The notes: generated by a model not told the origin, from the sequence alone. A stretch of 64,000 bases of DNA from Clostridium ljungdahlii DSM 13528 (GCF_000143685.1 NC_014328.1:2914001-2978000); one strand, 5' to 3'. Counted from the first letter of the stretch, positions 17,168 through 26,495 are shown. Program-made: numbers and translations.

Positions 17168-17277
17168 CACTCATATATAGATGGTTAACTCTACAGTTAA
17201 ACTTATCCAAATTTCCAGTTTAATTTAAATGCTAAAGTTATAAATTTAGTTTTAAACTTTACAATCTGCATAGGTAT

Positions 17278-17421
17278 TCTAACTAAAAAATCAACTTATA
17301 CGCAGGCATATTTTTACAATAATGAAGCTTTTTTAGAATTTTTTACTTAGAATTATCAAAATATTTAATGAGCTAAAGTTTGTAAAAAATATCAGGAGTA
17401 TAAGTTGATTTTTCGTTTAGA
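17278..17421. repeat. Family 3 palindromic repeat, copy b
   Basis: Terminal arms TCTAACTAAAAAATCAACTT and its near complement at 17402-17421 enclose about 100 bases lacking the AACTCGTACC centre, so this is a deleted form. With copy a it fills most of the 594-base gap before the sigma factor gene. Confidence 0.7.
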
Positions 17422-17512
17422 CACTCTATACAGAAATTATATAAATTTTTGAACCTTTTTGAGCTAAGGTGTCTCTTATATAATAGGTGCACCTAAAAAA
17501 GGAGGTAATTAA

Positions 17513-18100
17513 GTGAATAACATCGACATAATACAGCGCTGTAAAGAAGGTGATCTAGATGCCTTTAATATATTATTTGAAGAATACAGTGTAAAAGCTG
17601 TACGTACTGTATATCTTATAACCGGTCAAAAAGATATTGCAGAAGATATAGCTCAAGAAGCATTTATAAAATGTTTCAATCAAATAAAAAAATTAAAAAA
17701 AGCAGAGGCTTTTGAATCATGGTTCTATCGCCTTCTTACAAGAATATGCTGGAGGTACTGTTCAAAACAAAAAAACAACCTGTGTATTGATGATATCAAT
17801 GATAAAAATACAGTTTCAAGCAACTCACTATCTGACATAACAGAAAAAAATGAAATAAAACATCTTGTGGATAAGGCCCTTGATAAATTGAGTATGCCTT
17901 TAAAAACAACCGTTATCCTATACTATTATAATGAGTTGTCCATAAAAGAAATAGCACATGTATTAGGATGTTTTGAAGGTACGATAAAATCTCGACTGCA
18001 TAACGCTAGGAAATTACTTAAGAAAGAATTTTTAACTGAAAATTTTGAAGGTTACTATTTCAATGATAATAAGGATGTGAGGTGTAATGAAAATGCTTAA
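17513..18100 (+). CDS. ECF-type RNA polymerase sigma factor
   Basis: 195 residues starting at GTG with AAAAGGAGG in front. Region 2 is visible as DAFNILFEEYSVKAVRTVYL and DIAEDIAQEAFIKCF, with the SWFYRLLTRICW helix; region 4 as LPLKTTVILYYYNELSIKEI-like sequence and GTIKSRLHNARKLL. The stop overlaps the next gene by 14 bases. Co-transcription with a membrane DUF4367 protein is the usual sigma/anti-sigma arrangement. Confidence 0.92.
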   Translation: MNNIDIIQRCKEGDLDAFNILFEEYSVKAVRTVYLITGQKDIAEDIAQEAFIKCFNQIKKLKKAEAFESWFYRLLTRICWRYCSKQKNNLCIDDINDKNTVSSNSLSDITEKNEIKHLVDKALDKLSMPLKTTVILYYYNELSIKEIAHVLGCFEGTIKSRLHNARKLLKKEFLTENFEGYYFNDNKDVRCNENA

Positions 18101-18944
18101 TCAAGAACAATTTGATAAAAATATAAAAAAAGCTTTATTAAACAAATCTCAGGATATAGTACCATCTGATAACATGTTTGAAAATATAAAATCTGAAATT
18201 AAATCAAATAGGAGTGATAAATATATGTCTAGAGAAAAATTCTTACCTTTTAGTTTAAATATTAAAAAAACTGTCATTGCTGCTTCCTGCGGATTTCTTA
18301 TACTGGCAGGCTCAGTTGTTGCATCTCCAAATTTAAGGGCTTCAGCTCTTCAGAGTATAGGTAAATATGTTGATGGTTATACAGATGTGAAGGATTACAA
18401 TAAAGCTCCATCTAAAGCAGATTTACAAAAAGATTTAGGTTATATTGTAAAAATACCTGACTCTCTTTCTGGAGGATATATGCTGGTTGAAGCCGGTGTA
18501 GATGGACATATAGATGGTGCAACCCCGGATAAACAATATGATAATAGAGGCGCATATGCAACCTATACCATAAATAATGATAGAAAAACAACCTTAACTC
18601 TTGGAGCTGCAAAAAGATCTGTAGAAGCAGATGCTCCAATATTTAAAAATGCCGTACCTGTAAAAATAGGCAGCATTACAGGATATTTTACACAATATAA
18701 AGTACATGAAGCACCTGAAGGCACTAAATTTTCAGCTAAAGAAAAGCAGGATATTAAAGATGGCAAGGAAGTTCTAATTGGTATTGGAAGCAAAAATAAA
18801 AATGTTAAGCTCAAAGAAAAGTTTAGCCAAGAATGTGCATTAAAGTGGAAAGATAATGGTATAAACTATCAACTTACTTCTATGGGCAATTTAAGTGAAA
18901 GTCAAATGTCTGAATTGGCTCAATATGTAATAAGCTCCAAATAG
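18087..18944 (+). CDS. Membrane-anchored DUF4367-type protein, probable anti-sigma factor
   Basis: 285 residues. A soluble N terminus (1-65) precedes one membrane segment (about 67-87, KTVIAASCGFLILAGSVVAS) and an exported domain that matches DUF4367 proteins found next to ECF sigma genes. The cytoplasmic part would hold the sigma factor; the external part would sense an envelope or solute signal. No zinc-type HxxxCxxC anti-sigma motif is present. Function is inferred from pairing and topology. Confidence 0.75.
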   Translation: MKMLNQEQFDKNIKKALLNKSQDIVPSDNMFENIKSEIKSNRSDKYMSREKFLPFSLNIKKTVIAASCGFLILAGSVVASPNLRASALQSIGKYVDGYTDVKDYNKAPSKADLQKDLGYIVKIPDSLSGGYMLVEAGVDGHIDGATPDKQYDNRGAYATYTINNDRKTTLTLGAAKRSVEADAPIFKNAVPVKIGSITGYFTQYKVHEAPEGTKFSAKEKQDIKDGKEVLIGIGSKNKNVKLKEKFSQECALKWKDNGINYQLTSMGNLSESQMSELAQYVISSK

Positions 18945-18948
18945 TTGT

Positions 18949-18989
18949 TATGGCTGGTATAAGTATAAAATTCACTTATACCAGCCATA
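18949..18989. terminator. Hairpin terminator derived from a family 3 repeat
   Basis: Perfect 16-bp stem TATGGCTGGTATAAGT with its complement around ATAAAATTC. The right arm and following bases (ACTTATACCAGCCATATA) match the left end of the palindrome at 16919, so this looks like a collapsed family 3 copy between convergent genes. Confidence 0.7.
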
Positions 18990-19009
18990 TATTAGTAAAT
19001 TTAAAATTT

Positions 19010-19624
19010 TTAATCCAGTGAATAGATCACATCACCTAATTGTTCAGCTTCTGCTTTGTCATGAGTAACCAGTATAATAGTCCTTCTATTTTCGCTGTAA
19101 ATCATTAAAAATTTCTCTATTATATTACTTTTTAATTTATCATCAAGTCCCTTAAAGGGCTCATCCATCAAAAGCAGATCGCTTTTATAGGCAAATGCCC
19201 TAGCAAGTGCAACTCTTCTTTTCATTCCTCCACTTAATTTATAAGGGAGCTTGTCTTTATAATCCCACAATTCTACCATATTCAAAAATTTTCTTACAGC
19301 TAAATCCACTCTACCTTTGTCCATAGTAGATTTTAATACAAAAGCCACATTATCATATACACTAAGATATGGAATCAATCTATCCTCTTGAAATACATAA
19401 GATATGGTACTGCCTTTTAAATTAACTTCTCCATTATAATCTTTTTCAATTCCACTTATTATATTTAACAATGTAGTCTTACCGCATCCTGAGGGTCCAA
19501 GAATAGCTGTAATCCTATTTTTCAAGAATTTCATATTTAAATTATAAAAAACAGGTACTCCCTCATAGTATTTACTCAATCTACTTATTGTAACTTCATA
19601 TTGGTCTTCATTTTTCTTTTCCAT
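19010..19624 (-). CDS. ABC transporter ATP-binding protein (SsuB/TauB type)
   Basis: 204 residues from the ATG at 19624 (GAGGGTGATTTT in front). Walker A GPSGCGKTT, Q-loop in VFQEDRLIPYLS, signature LSGGMKRRVALARA, Walker B LLLMDEPFKGLD and the switch His in LVTHDKAEA are intact. Third gene of a three-gene importer. Shorter than many SsuB proteins at the C terminus but complete in motifs. Confidence 0.92.
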   Translation of the reverse strand: MEKKNEDQYEVTISRLSKYYEGVPVFYNLNMKFLKNRITAILGPSGCGKTTLLNIISGIEKDYNGEVNLKGSTISYVFQEDRLIPYLSVYDNVAFVLKSTMDKGRVDLAVRKFLNMVELWDYKDKLPYKLSGGMKRRVALARAFAYKSDLLLMDEPFKGLDDKLKSNIIEKFLMIYSENRRTIILVTHDKAEAEQLGDVIYSLD

Positions 19625-19671
19625 AAAATCACCCTCTTTATCAATGCACAATTCACAATTTTAGTAAGCAA

Positions 19672-20424
19672 CTACTTTTTTGCTCTACTCAAGTAATACT
19701 TAAATATTTTTTCAAAAATAAAACTTAAAATTACAATTACAATAGTCCACGCAAAGAGTTCTGGTGTTTCCAAAGTTGTTTTAGCATTCAAAAGATTTAG
19801 TCCTATAGAATAATTAGGAGTACTTAACACTTCAGATGCCACTGAAACCTTCCATCCAATTCCAAGACACATAAATATTCCTGATATAATATAATTTTTT
19901 ATACTCGGTAGATATATATCTTTTATCACATACTTTTGCTTTACATTATATACACTCGCCATCTGTATTAAATATTTATCTACAGACTTTATACCTTCAA
20001 TTACATTTGTATATATTATTGGAAAACATATAAGTATAGCTGTAAAAATCACCACATTAGATGAATTGAACCATACTAAAGCTATAATAATTATAGATAT
20101 AACTGGAGTAGATTTTACAGTAACTACAAGGGGTTCTAATAATTCTTCTATAGATTTATTCATTCCTGCAATTACACCAGTTATAATTCCAATAGCTATG
20201 GATAATAAAATTCCAATAATCACTCTTAATATACTATTAAAAACGCTTTTCCAAAAATAATTTTTCCCCATTAGAATTATTAGGGTTTTTAGTACTTCAA
20301 ATGGTGAAGGTAAAAGAAGAGAATTATTCATAAAAAGGGAGCAAAGCTCCCAAATCAGCATCCAAAATATTAGTATAGATAGTTTTTTAATTATTTTTGT
20401 TTCCACTGTAATAGAAATTTTCAT
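19672..20424 (-). CDS. ABC transporter permease (SsuC/TauC type)
   Basis: 250 residues from the ATG at 20424, ten bases behind GGAGG; a TTG six codons upstream lies on top of that ribosome site and is unlikely. Six membrane segments; the ATPase-contact loop is around ASVYNVKQKYVIKDIYLPS. The start lies inside the end of the binding-protein gene, in another frame, showing tight coupling. Confidence 0.9.
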   Translation of the reverse strand: MKISITVETKIIKKLSILIFWMLIWELCSLFMNNSLLLPSPFEVLKTLIILMGKNYFWKSVFNSILRVIIGILLSIAIGIITGVIAGMNKSIEELLEPLVVTVKSTPVISIIIIALVWFNSSNVVIFTAILICFPIIYTNVIEGIKSVDKYLIQMASVYNVKQKYVIKDIYLPSIKNYIISGIFMCLGIGWKVSVASEVLSTPNYSIGLNLLNAKTTLETPELFAWTIVIVILSFIFEKIFKYYLSRAKK

Positions 20425-21385
20425 CCGGCATTTTTCCTCCAATGGATTTTGGATTATTCTCGTTTAAAACTTCATAAAATTTCTCCAAGGCCTGCTTTCC
20501 ATCTTTAGCACTTATAAATACTATGTTACTCTTTGGAATAGCCATTTCTGCTACTTTAGCCTTTGGAATTATACTTTCCTTTGCTATAAGTTCTCCTGAT
20601 TCTTGTTTATTTTTATTTACAAAGTCTACTGATTCTTTATATTTGCTCAAGAAGCTGTCTAAATCCTTTCCTCTCTTGTCTATAAATGATTTTCTAAAAA
20701 CTAAAGTTCCCATTACAAGCTTGCTCTGTCCTTGGGAAGCCTTGTCCCACTCTTTTGTCAAATCTATAGGTATTCTCAAGTTACTGTCTTTCATTTTAGT
20801 TGTAGTCACAAAAGGTTCTGGTAAAACAGCTAGATCCACTTTTTTAGATGCTATTGCTTCAGCTAGATCACTGTGATCCATTTTATAATCAATAGTCAAA
20901 TCTTTTCCTGGCTCCAATCCATTCTTCTTTAATATGTAATTTAGTACATACTCAGGAGTAGATCCCTTACCACTTGAATAAATGGTCTTTCCCTTCAAGT
21001 CAGCTATGCTGTTTACTGTATTTCCATTTTCCACAATGTATAAGACACCTAATGTATTTATTCCAACTAACTCAACTTGACCTTTGGTTTTATTATATAA
21101 AATTGGTGCAAGGTTAGATGGAACTGCCGCACCATCCAATTCTCCATTTACAATTTTAGACACTATTTGATCTGCAGAATTGTAAACAGTAATATCATAA
21201 TCATTCTTGTTTTCCATAAGTTTTGCCATACCCATTCCAGTAGGTCCCTTTAAAGCAGCTATTTTAATTTTATCTTTTTTAGCTGAAGCTGAAGTTGCAG
21301 TTGAATCATTAGAACAACCTGCTGCAAATAGGGTTGAAATTATAATCATAAATGACATTATAAATATACCTATCTTCTTTTTCAT
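20387..21385 (-). CDS. ABC transporter substrate-binding lipoprotein (SsuA/NrtA-like)
   Basis: 332 residues with a lipoprotein signal (lipobox AAGCS, Cys24). The body has the NMT1/SsuA-like pattern: IKIAALKGPTGMGMAKLM, LDGAAVPSNLAPILYNKTKG and DLKGKTIYSSGKGSTPEYVL. Family members bind sulfonates, nitrate, bicarbonate or thiamine precursors; this one is not assignable. AGGAGGAATTTT precedes the ATG. First gene of the importer operon. Confidence 0.88.
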   Translation of the reverse strand: MKKKIGIFIMSFMIIISTLFAAGCSNDSTATSASAKKDKIKIAALKGPTGMGMAKLMENKNDYDITVYNSADQIVSKIVNGELDGAAVPSNLAPILYNKTKGQVELVGINTLGVLYIVENGNTVNSIADLKGKTIYSSGKGSTPEYVLNYILKKNGLEPGKDLTIDYKMDHSDLAEAIASKKVDLAVLPEPFVTTTKMKDSNLRIPIDLTKEWDKASQGQSKLVMGTLVFRKSFIDKRGKDLDSFLSKYKESVDFVNKNKQESGELIAKESIIPKAKVAEMAIPKSNIVFISAKDGKQALEKFYEVLNENNPKSIGGKMPDENFYYSGNKNN

Positions 21386-21602
21386 AAAATTCCTCCTATA
21401 GCTAATTAACTTAAAACATAGACATAATTCTATTTATTATTTATTTTATTATAACATTATCTCCAAGCTTTAATTAATTTTATATTTAGAATTTTTAAAA
21501 ATATAGGTTGACATAATAAACCTTTTGGATTAAAATAAAAGTATTAACAATATATACCATAAATTGCTATCAATTTAGTATATTAAAAATATCTTAAATT
21601 TC

Positions 21603-21704
21603 ACAGTTATCAATCCATATCTTAACCTGATCTTTTACTTTAAGTTTAAGATCAGCAATAGTTATCTAAAAGTATTACCTTTAAAAAGATAATTGTTAAT
21701 AACT
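21603..21704 (+). promoter_or_regulatory. Nested hairpin region upstream of the sugar-nucleotide operon
   Basis: Outer arms CAGTTAT (21603-21609) and ATAACTG (21698-21704) enclose a hairpin CTGATCTT/AAGATCAG (21626-21633 with 21647-21654) and a second stem of TTATCT with AGATAA. The three-stem layout could be a folded leader or a terminator cluster. Confidence 0.4.
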
Positions 21705-21724
21705 GAAAAATATTTATTAATAAA

Positions 21725-21883
21725 GGCATTTGAAAGAAAATAACGAGTCAAAGATGCGACGAATATTTTTTATCAGACTAGGAGGCAGGTTCCGCAGATA
21801 GTGAATCCTATCTAAGGGTTCTGGCGACGAAGTATGGTAAAAAATAGGCTAGCATACTGACTGGTTATTTCTTTGAAAATGCC
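21725..21883. mobile_element. Family 2 MITE-like element, long copy
   Basis: 159 bases bounded by imperfect inverted ends GGCATTTGAAAGAAAATAAC and GGTTATTTCTTTGAAAATGCC (read as the complement). The interior has a second inverted pair TATTTTTTA/TAAAAAATA around a GC-rich core with AGATAG/CTATCT. Two shorter copies at 31350 and 44650 lack the core, as expected for deletion derivatives. No ORF, so it would need a transposase in trans. Confidence 0.65.
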
Positions 21884-21958
21884 TAAGCATCTTTGTAGCT
21901 ATATATTTAAGATGTTTATTAAATTTCAAAAATTTGTTCAGCATAAGGAGGAATCAAT

Positions 21959-23020
21959 ATGAAAGCATTACTTTTAGCTGGAGGCAAAGGCACTAGACTA
22001 AGACCTTTGACAGACAAACTTCCAAAACCAATGGTCCCAATTATGGGTAAACCGCTTATAGAAAGAACTATACTAAAGTTAAAAGAATCTGGTGTTAGTG
22101 AAATTGTCATAAGCACCTGTTATAAATCTGATTATATTGAAAATTATTTAGGTGATGGTAAAAAATATGGATTAAAAATACATTATATCTCCGAAGACTT
22201 GCCTTTAGGTACAGGAGGCGCCATAAAAAATGCTGAAAGTTTCTTTGATGACACTTTTATAATCATGAATTCAGATATAGTACATAATCTATGCTACTCT
22301 GATTTCATAAAATTTCATAGAGAAAAAAGAGCTTCTGTTTCTATAGCTATGACTGAAGTAAAAGATCCATCTCAGTATGGGGTTATAGAATTTGACGGAG
22401 ACAGCTATATAAAAGCTTTTAAAGAAAAACCTAAAGCAGGAGAAACCAACTCAAAATGGATAAATGCAGGAGTGTATATATTTGATCCAGAAGTACTAAA
22501 AGAAATACCTGAAAAGGAAATTGTATCTATAGAAAAAGACACTTATCCACTGCTTTTGAATAAAAGCTATAAAATGGCTGCTTACAAATACACCGACTAC
22601 TGGATAGATATAGGCACAATAAAAAAATATATAAAAGCACATGTAGATATATTGTACAGCAACTGCAATAAACTTATGAAAACAAAAAATCTTACAAATA
22701 AGAGCAATATAATTTTTAAAAATAAAAGTGTTAAAATTCATCCCAGTGTTAAAATAATAGGACCTGTATTTATAGGTCAGGACTGTATCATTGAAGCAAA
22801 CTCTCAGATAGGTCCTTATGTAGTTTTAGGTAACAACTGCCATATTGGTAGTTCCTGCAATGTAAGCAAGAGTGTACTGTGGGATAGAATAAATGTACAT
22901 GAAAATGTTAATCTGACAAATTCTGTAGTAGCTTCAGATTGCACTATAGAAAAATATTGCAATATAACTAATTCAGCTTATGTTTCAAACAATTATAATA
23001 ATAATTTACTTGCAATATAA
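21959..23020 (+). CDS. NDP-sugar pyrophosphorylase (mannose-1-phosphate guanylyltransferase-like)
   Basis: 353 residues. The nucleotidyltransferase signature LLLAGGKGTRLRPLTDKLPK starts at residue 4, with the sugar-phosphate and metal region NSDIV, and a C-terminal left-handed beta-helix-like part with hexapeptide-type repeats (GPVFIGQDCIIEANSQIGPY). AAGGAGGAATCAAT precedes the ATG. First gene of a three-gene operon with a GT4 glycosyltransferase, so it likely supplies an activated sugar for a surface or storage glycan. Base specificity is inferred. Confidence 0.88.
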   Translation: MKALLLAGGKGTRLRPLTDKLPKPMVPIMGKPLIERTILKLKESGVSEIVISTCYKSDYIENYLGDGKKYGLKIHYISEDLPLGTGGAIKNAESFFDDTFIIMNSDIVHNLCYSDFIKFHREKRASVSIAMTEVKDPSQYGVIEFDGDSYIKAFKEKPKAGETNSKWINAGVYIFDPEVLKEIPEKEIVSIEKDTYPLLLNKSYKMAAYKYTDYWIDIGTIKKYIKAHVDILYSNCNKLMKTKNLTNKSNIIFKNKSVKIHPSVKIIGPVFIGQDCIIEANSQIGPYVVLGNNCHIGSSCNVSKSVLWDRINVHENVNLTNSVVASDCTIEKYCNITNSAYVSNNYNNNLLAI

Positions 23021-23040
23021 AAACTTAAGAGGTGATATCG

Positions 23041-24201
23041 TTGAAAAAAAATATAGTATTTTTGAGTACCTATCCGCCACGTGCCTGTGGGATAGCTACT
23101 TTTACTGCCGATCTTGTAAAAAATTTGAAAAATAAGTTTTCTTCCAATTCCTATAAAATAGCTGCTGTCAATGATGAAAATTATAAATATCCAAAGGAAG
23201 TATCCTTCACCTTAAATCAATTTGACAAAAAATCCTATATTCATCTTGCCAATATGCTAAATAATTCAGATACTAATTTAGTTATATTAGAACATGAATA
23301 TGGAATATATGGTGGAGACTGCGGAGAATATATATTAGATTTTGTAAATAATTTAAATATTCCATTTATAACTACGTTTCATACCATACTTTCAATACCT
23401 TCTGAGAAACAAAAACTTATACTTAAAACTTTAGGTAATAAGAGCCAGAAAGTAATTACTATGGGAAAAAGTTCTATAAAAATTTTGATGAACACATATA
23501 ATATTCCTGAAAACAAAATCATACTTATTCCTCATGGAGTTCCGGATATTGTTGTAGAAGATAGAAATTGTTTAAAAGAAAAACTAGGATATAAAGATAG
23601 AAGCATAGTAAGTACCTTTGGACTTCTAAGTCCTGGAAAAGGTATTGAATATGCTATAGAATCTATCTCTAAAGTAGCCCAAAAGCATCCTGAAGTTCTT
23701 TATCTGGTGCTAGGGCAAACTCATCCTTGTGTAAAAAAGGAACAAGGTGAAAGTTATAGAAATAAACTTAAGAATTTAGTATCACAATTTGATATTCAAA
23801 ACAATGTAAAGTTTATAAACAAATATCTTACAAAAAAAGAAATAGTGCAATACCTAACTTTATCTGATATATACATGACTCCTTATTTAGGTAAAGAACA
23901 GGCTGTAAGTGGTACTTTAGCCTATGCAGCAGGCTATGGTAGAGTTATTGTTTCCACTCCTTATAGGTATGCGCAAGAAATGTTAAGCAAAAATAGAGGA
24001 CTTCTTGCAAAGTTTAAAGATGCAGATTCCCTGGCAGAGGCTGTGAATTTCTTATTGGATAACCCACTTAAGCGGCGTAACATGGAAAAGGCTACCATGA
24101 AGTTAGGCATGAAAATGAGATGGCCTTCTGTTGCAGCACAATATGAAAATCTATTTGCTTCTGTTATAAAAAGCAGTGAAATTGCAACTCAGGTGGTGTA
24201 A
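23041..24201 (+). CDS. Glycosyltransferase family 4 protein
   Basis: About 386 residues from TTG 23041 (AGAGGTGAT in front); GTG three codons earlier overlaps that site. The N-terminal stretch FLSTYPPRACGIATFTADL is typical of GT4 proteins encoded with mannose nucleotidyltransferases. The C-terminal nucleotide-sugar domain shows STFGLLSPGKGIEYAIESI and the EX7E-like region GTLAYAAGYGRVIVSTPY. Eleven bases separate it from the nucleotidyltransferase. Confidence 0.87.
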   Translation: MKKNIVFLSTYPPRACGIATFTADLVKNLKNKFSSNSYKIAAVNDENYKYPKEVSFTLNQFDKKSYIHLANMLNNSDTNLVILEHEYGIYGGDCGEYILDFVNNLNIPFITTFHTILSIPSEKQKLILKTLGNKSQKVITMGKSSIKILMNTYNIPENKIILIPHGVPDIVVEDRNCLKEKLGYKDRSIVSTFGLLSPGKGIEYAIESISKVAQKHPEVLYLVLGQTHPCVKKEQGESYRNKLKNLVSQFDIQNNVKFINKYLTKKEIVQYLTLSDIYMTPYLGKEQAVSGTLAYAAGYGRVIVSTPYRYAQEMLSKNRGLLAKFKDADSLAEAVNFLLDNPLKRRNMEKATMKLGMKMRWPSVAAQYENLFASVIKSSEIATQVV

Positions 24202-24204
24202 TAT

Positions 24205-25272
24205 ATGCTTACCTTTGAAGAAAAAGATTCTGTACCCCTTTTTATCATGACTGACGATACTGGAATGATACAGCACAGTGTATTTTCAGTTCCGGATCCA
24301 AATTCAGGATACACTACAGATGACAATGCAAGGGCTCTCATTGTAGCTGTAATGCTGTATGAAAAATTCAAAAGTGAAAAGTATATAAAATTAATTTTTA
24401 CATACACTTCATTTTTGCTCTATGCTCAAAATAAAAGAGGAACTTTTAAAAATTTTATGGCCTACAATAGAAATTTCATTGAAGAGGAAGGCTCTGAAGA
24501 TTGTTTTGGAAGATGCCTGTGGTCACTAGGGTATACGCTCCAATCAAAAATTATTCCATCCTCTATAAAACATGCAGTTGAAAATATGATATTAAAAGCC
24601 TTACCCAATGTAAAGTCACTGTCTTACACTCACAGTAAAGCTTACTGCCTTTTGGGACTAAATTTGATTTACGATGAACTTTTAGAAACCAGTTCTACAT
24701 TTAAAATTTCAAAGTATACTGTAAAAGAAGATATAATTACGCTCTCAGATTCTCTTGTAGAGAATTTTAAATGTTACAGCAGTGATTCCTGGAAGTGGTT
24801 TGAAAATAGTCTCACTTATGGTAATGGCATATTTCCCTGGTGCCTTTTAAAAAGTAGCAATGCATTAAACAATAGGGAGTATCTAGATATTGCCCTAGAA
24901 GCTTTAAATTTTTTGGAGCAGCAGTGTTTTAAACAGGATTATTTTAAACCTATAGGAAATAATGGTTGGTTTAAAAGAAATGATTCTCATCCATGCGAAT
25001 TTGATGAACAGCCTTTAGAGGCCTGCGGAACAGCTCTTATGTATATGGAAGCTTACAAATTACTTAAAGACACAAAATACTTGGATAAAGCAAAATTATG
25101 TTATGAATGGTTTTTAGGTAAAAATTCCGCAAAAAAATCACTTGTAGATAACTTTACAAGGGGAGGCATGGATGGAATAATGGAAAATAAAATGAATTTA
25201 AATCAAGGAGCTGAAAGCATCATAGCAAAAATACTAACAGAGCTCCTTCTCTCAAAATATATAGACTTCTAA
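24205..25272 (+). CDS. Alpha/alpha-barrel glycan-associated protein
   Basis: 355 residues, three bases after the glycosyltransferase stop. The start DTGMIQHSVFSVPDPNSGYT with the following TDDNARAL is a hallmark of a family usually annotated as glycosyltransferase but built like a six-hairpin glycosidase, encoded beside GT4 enzymes. Repeated helical pairs with aromatic and acidic residues (WFKRNDSHPCEFDEQPLEA) line a possible sugar cleft. Actual activity is not established. The stop lies in a strong terminator hairpin. Confidence 0.75.
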   Translation: MLTFEEKDSVPLFIMTDDTGMIQHSVFSVPDPNSGYTTDDNARALIVAVMLYEKFKSEKYIKLIFTYTSFLLYAQNKRGTFKNFMAYNRNFIEEEGSEDCFGRCLWSLGYTLQSKIIPSSIKHAVENMILKALPNVKSLSYTHSKAYCLLGLNLIYDELLETSSTFKISKYTVKEDIITLSDSLVENFKCYSSDSWKWFENSLTYGNGIFPWCLLKSSNALNNREYLDIALEALNFLEQQCFKQDYFKPIGNNGWFKRNDSHPCEFDEQPLEACGTALMYMEAYKLLKDTKYLDKAKLCYEWFLGKNSAKKSLVDNFTRGGMDGIMENKMNLNQGAESIIAKILTELLLSKYIDF

Positions 25273-25316
25273 GTAAAAAATCAACTTATACTGCGTATAA
25301 GTTGATTTTTTACTTA
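25270..25316. terminator. Bidirectional terminator, minimal family 3 repeat
   Basis: Perfect 21-bp stem beginning AAGTAAAAAATCAACTTATA with a three-base loop TGC. The arms equal the terminal repeats of family 3, so both halves of an element have fused into a terminator between convergent genes. Confidence 0.85.
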
Positions 25317-25321
25317 AATAC

Positions 25322-26413
25322 CTATTTATATTGCTTTCCTAATTCATCTGCAGCAAGTATAGCAGAATATACATCCTCCTTTGTAACTTCAAATGGCATA
25401 TTATGCATAGTGTCATTTTCAGCACAGGAAATTTCAGCTACCTTCATTATATCTTCATTATTTACCTTCTTAATACCCAAATCATTTAATGTAATTGGAA
25501 GACCAACTTGCAAACAAAAGTCTATGACCTCTTCTATTTCTTCCATAGGGCTGTTTTCAAGAACCAATTGAACTAAAGCTCCAAAAGCAACTTTTTCTCC
25601 ATGATATAATCCATGACATTCCTCAAGTGCTGTAAATCCATTATGAATAGCATGGGCAGCTGCAAGTCCGCTGCTTTCAAATCCAACTCCACTTAAATAA
25701 GTATTTGCCTCAATTATATTTTCTACAGCTTTAGTTGGGACTTTATTTATAACCGCCATTTTAGCTTTGAGACCATCTTCTAAAAGCGTATCATAGCATA
25801 ACTTTGAAAGTGCAAAAGCAGCTTTTGTAGCCTTTCCGCCTGACATAGTAACAGCCCCTGATCTGACACAAGCTCTTGCCTCAAAATAAGTAGCTAATGC
25901 ATCTCCCATACCTGAAACTAAAAGCCTTACAGGTGCTTTTGCAACTATAGATGAATCTACAAGTACAAGATCTGGATTTTTAGGAAGTGCCAGATATTCA
26001 CTAAATACACCTTCATCTGTATATATTACAGAAAGTGCACTACATGGAGCATCTGTTGCTGCTATAGTTGGAACTATTACAACTGGGACTTTGGCATAAT
26101 ATGCTACAGCTTTTGCTGTATCAAATATCTTTCCTCCTCCTATGCCAATTACAACATTATTTTTATTTTCTTTTAACTTTTTACACAGTCTATCTATTTC
26201 ATTTTTGGAACATTCTCCATTAAAAGCTTCAAATGCTAACAAAGAATCTTTTCCTTTAAAACTTTCTTCTATTGCATCTCTTGTTCTCTTAATTCCATTT
26301 TCACTAGCTATGATAAAAAAACTATCTCCAAGATTTTCAACGTAGTTAGATATATTTTTAAGCTCACCGTTTCCCTGTACATATTTTCCTGTAGAAATAA
26401 TAATTCTTGACAT
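25322..26413 (-). CDS. gldA: Glycerol dehydrogenase
   Basis: 363 residues of the iron-type alcohol dehydrogenase/GldA family. NAD-binding motif GIGGGKIFDTAKAVAY (about 93-108), VPTIAATDAPCSALSVIY, the metal ligand Asp in SGMGDALATYFEA and His ligands in AAHAIHNGF and YHGEKVAFG. AGGAGTGG precedes the ATG. It oxidises glycerol to dihydroxyacetone with NAD+. Monocistronic. Confidence 0.93.
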   Translation of the reverse strand: MSRIIISTGKYVQGNGELKNISNYVENLGDSFFIIASENGIKRTRDAIEESFKGKDSLLAFEAFNGECSKNEIDRLCKKLKENKNNVVIGIGGGKIFDTAKAVAYYAKVPVVIVPTIAATDAPCSALSVIYTDEGVFSEYLALPKNPDLVLVDSSIVAKAPVRLLVSGMGDALATYFEARACVRSGAVTMSGGKATKAAFALSKLCYDTLLEDGLKAKMAVINKVPTKAVENIIEANTYLSGVGFESSGLAAAHAIHNGFTALEECHGLYHGEKVAFGALVQLVLENSPMEEIEEVIDFCLQVGLPITLNDLGIKKVNNEDIMKVAEISCAENDTMHNMPFEVTKEDVYSAILAADELGKQYK

Positions 26414-26495
26414 CTTTAACCACTCCTAATCTTAGTTATTTTTTTAACAAAATACATCTGTATTATAACATTAAACCTTCTGTTACAAAAGTTAA

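Larger units (their letters stand above)
21386..21958. other. 573-base intergenic region
   Basis: Divergent spacer between the importer and the sugar-nucleotide operon. It holds a nested hairpin region (21603-21704) and the long family 2 element (21725-21883). The remaining sequence is AT-rich with no credible ORF. Confidence 0.6.

Noticed and set aside
16919..17421. CRISPR array
   Set aside because: Repeats are inverted, unequal in length and without regular spacers.
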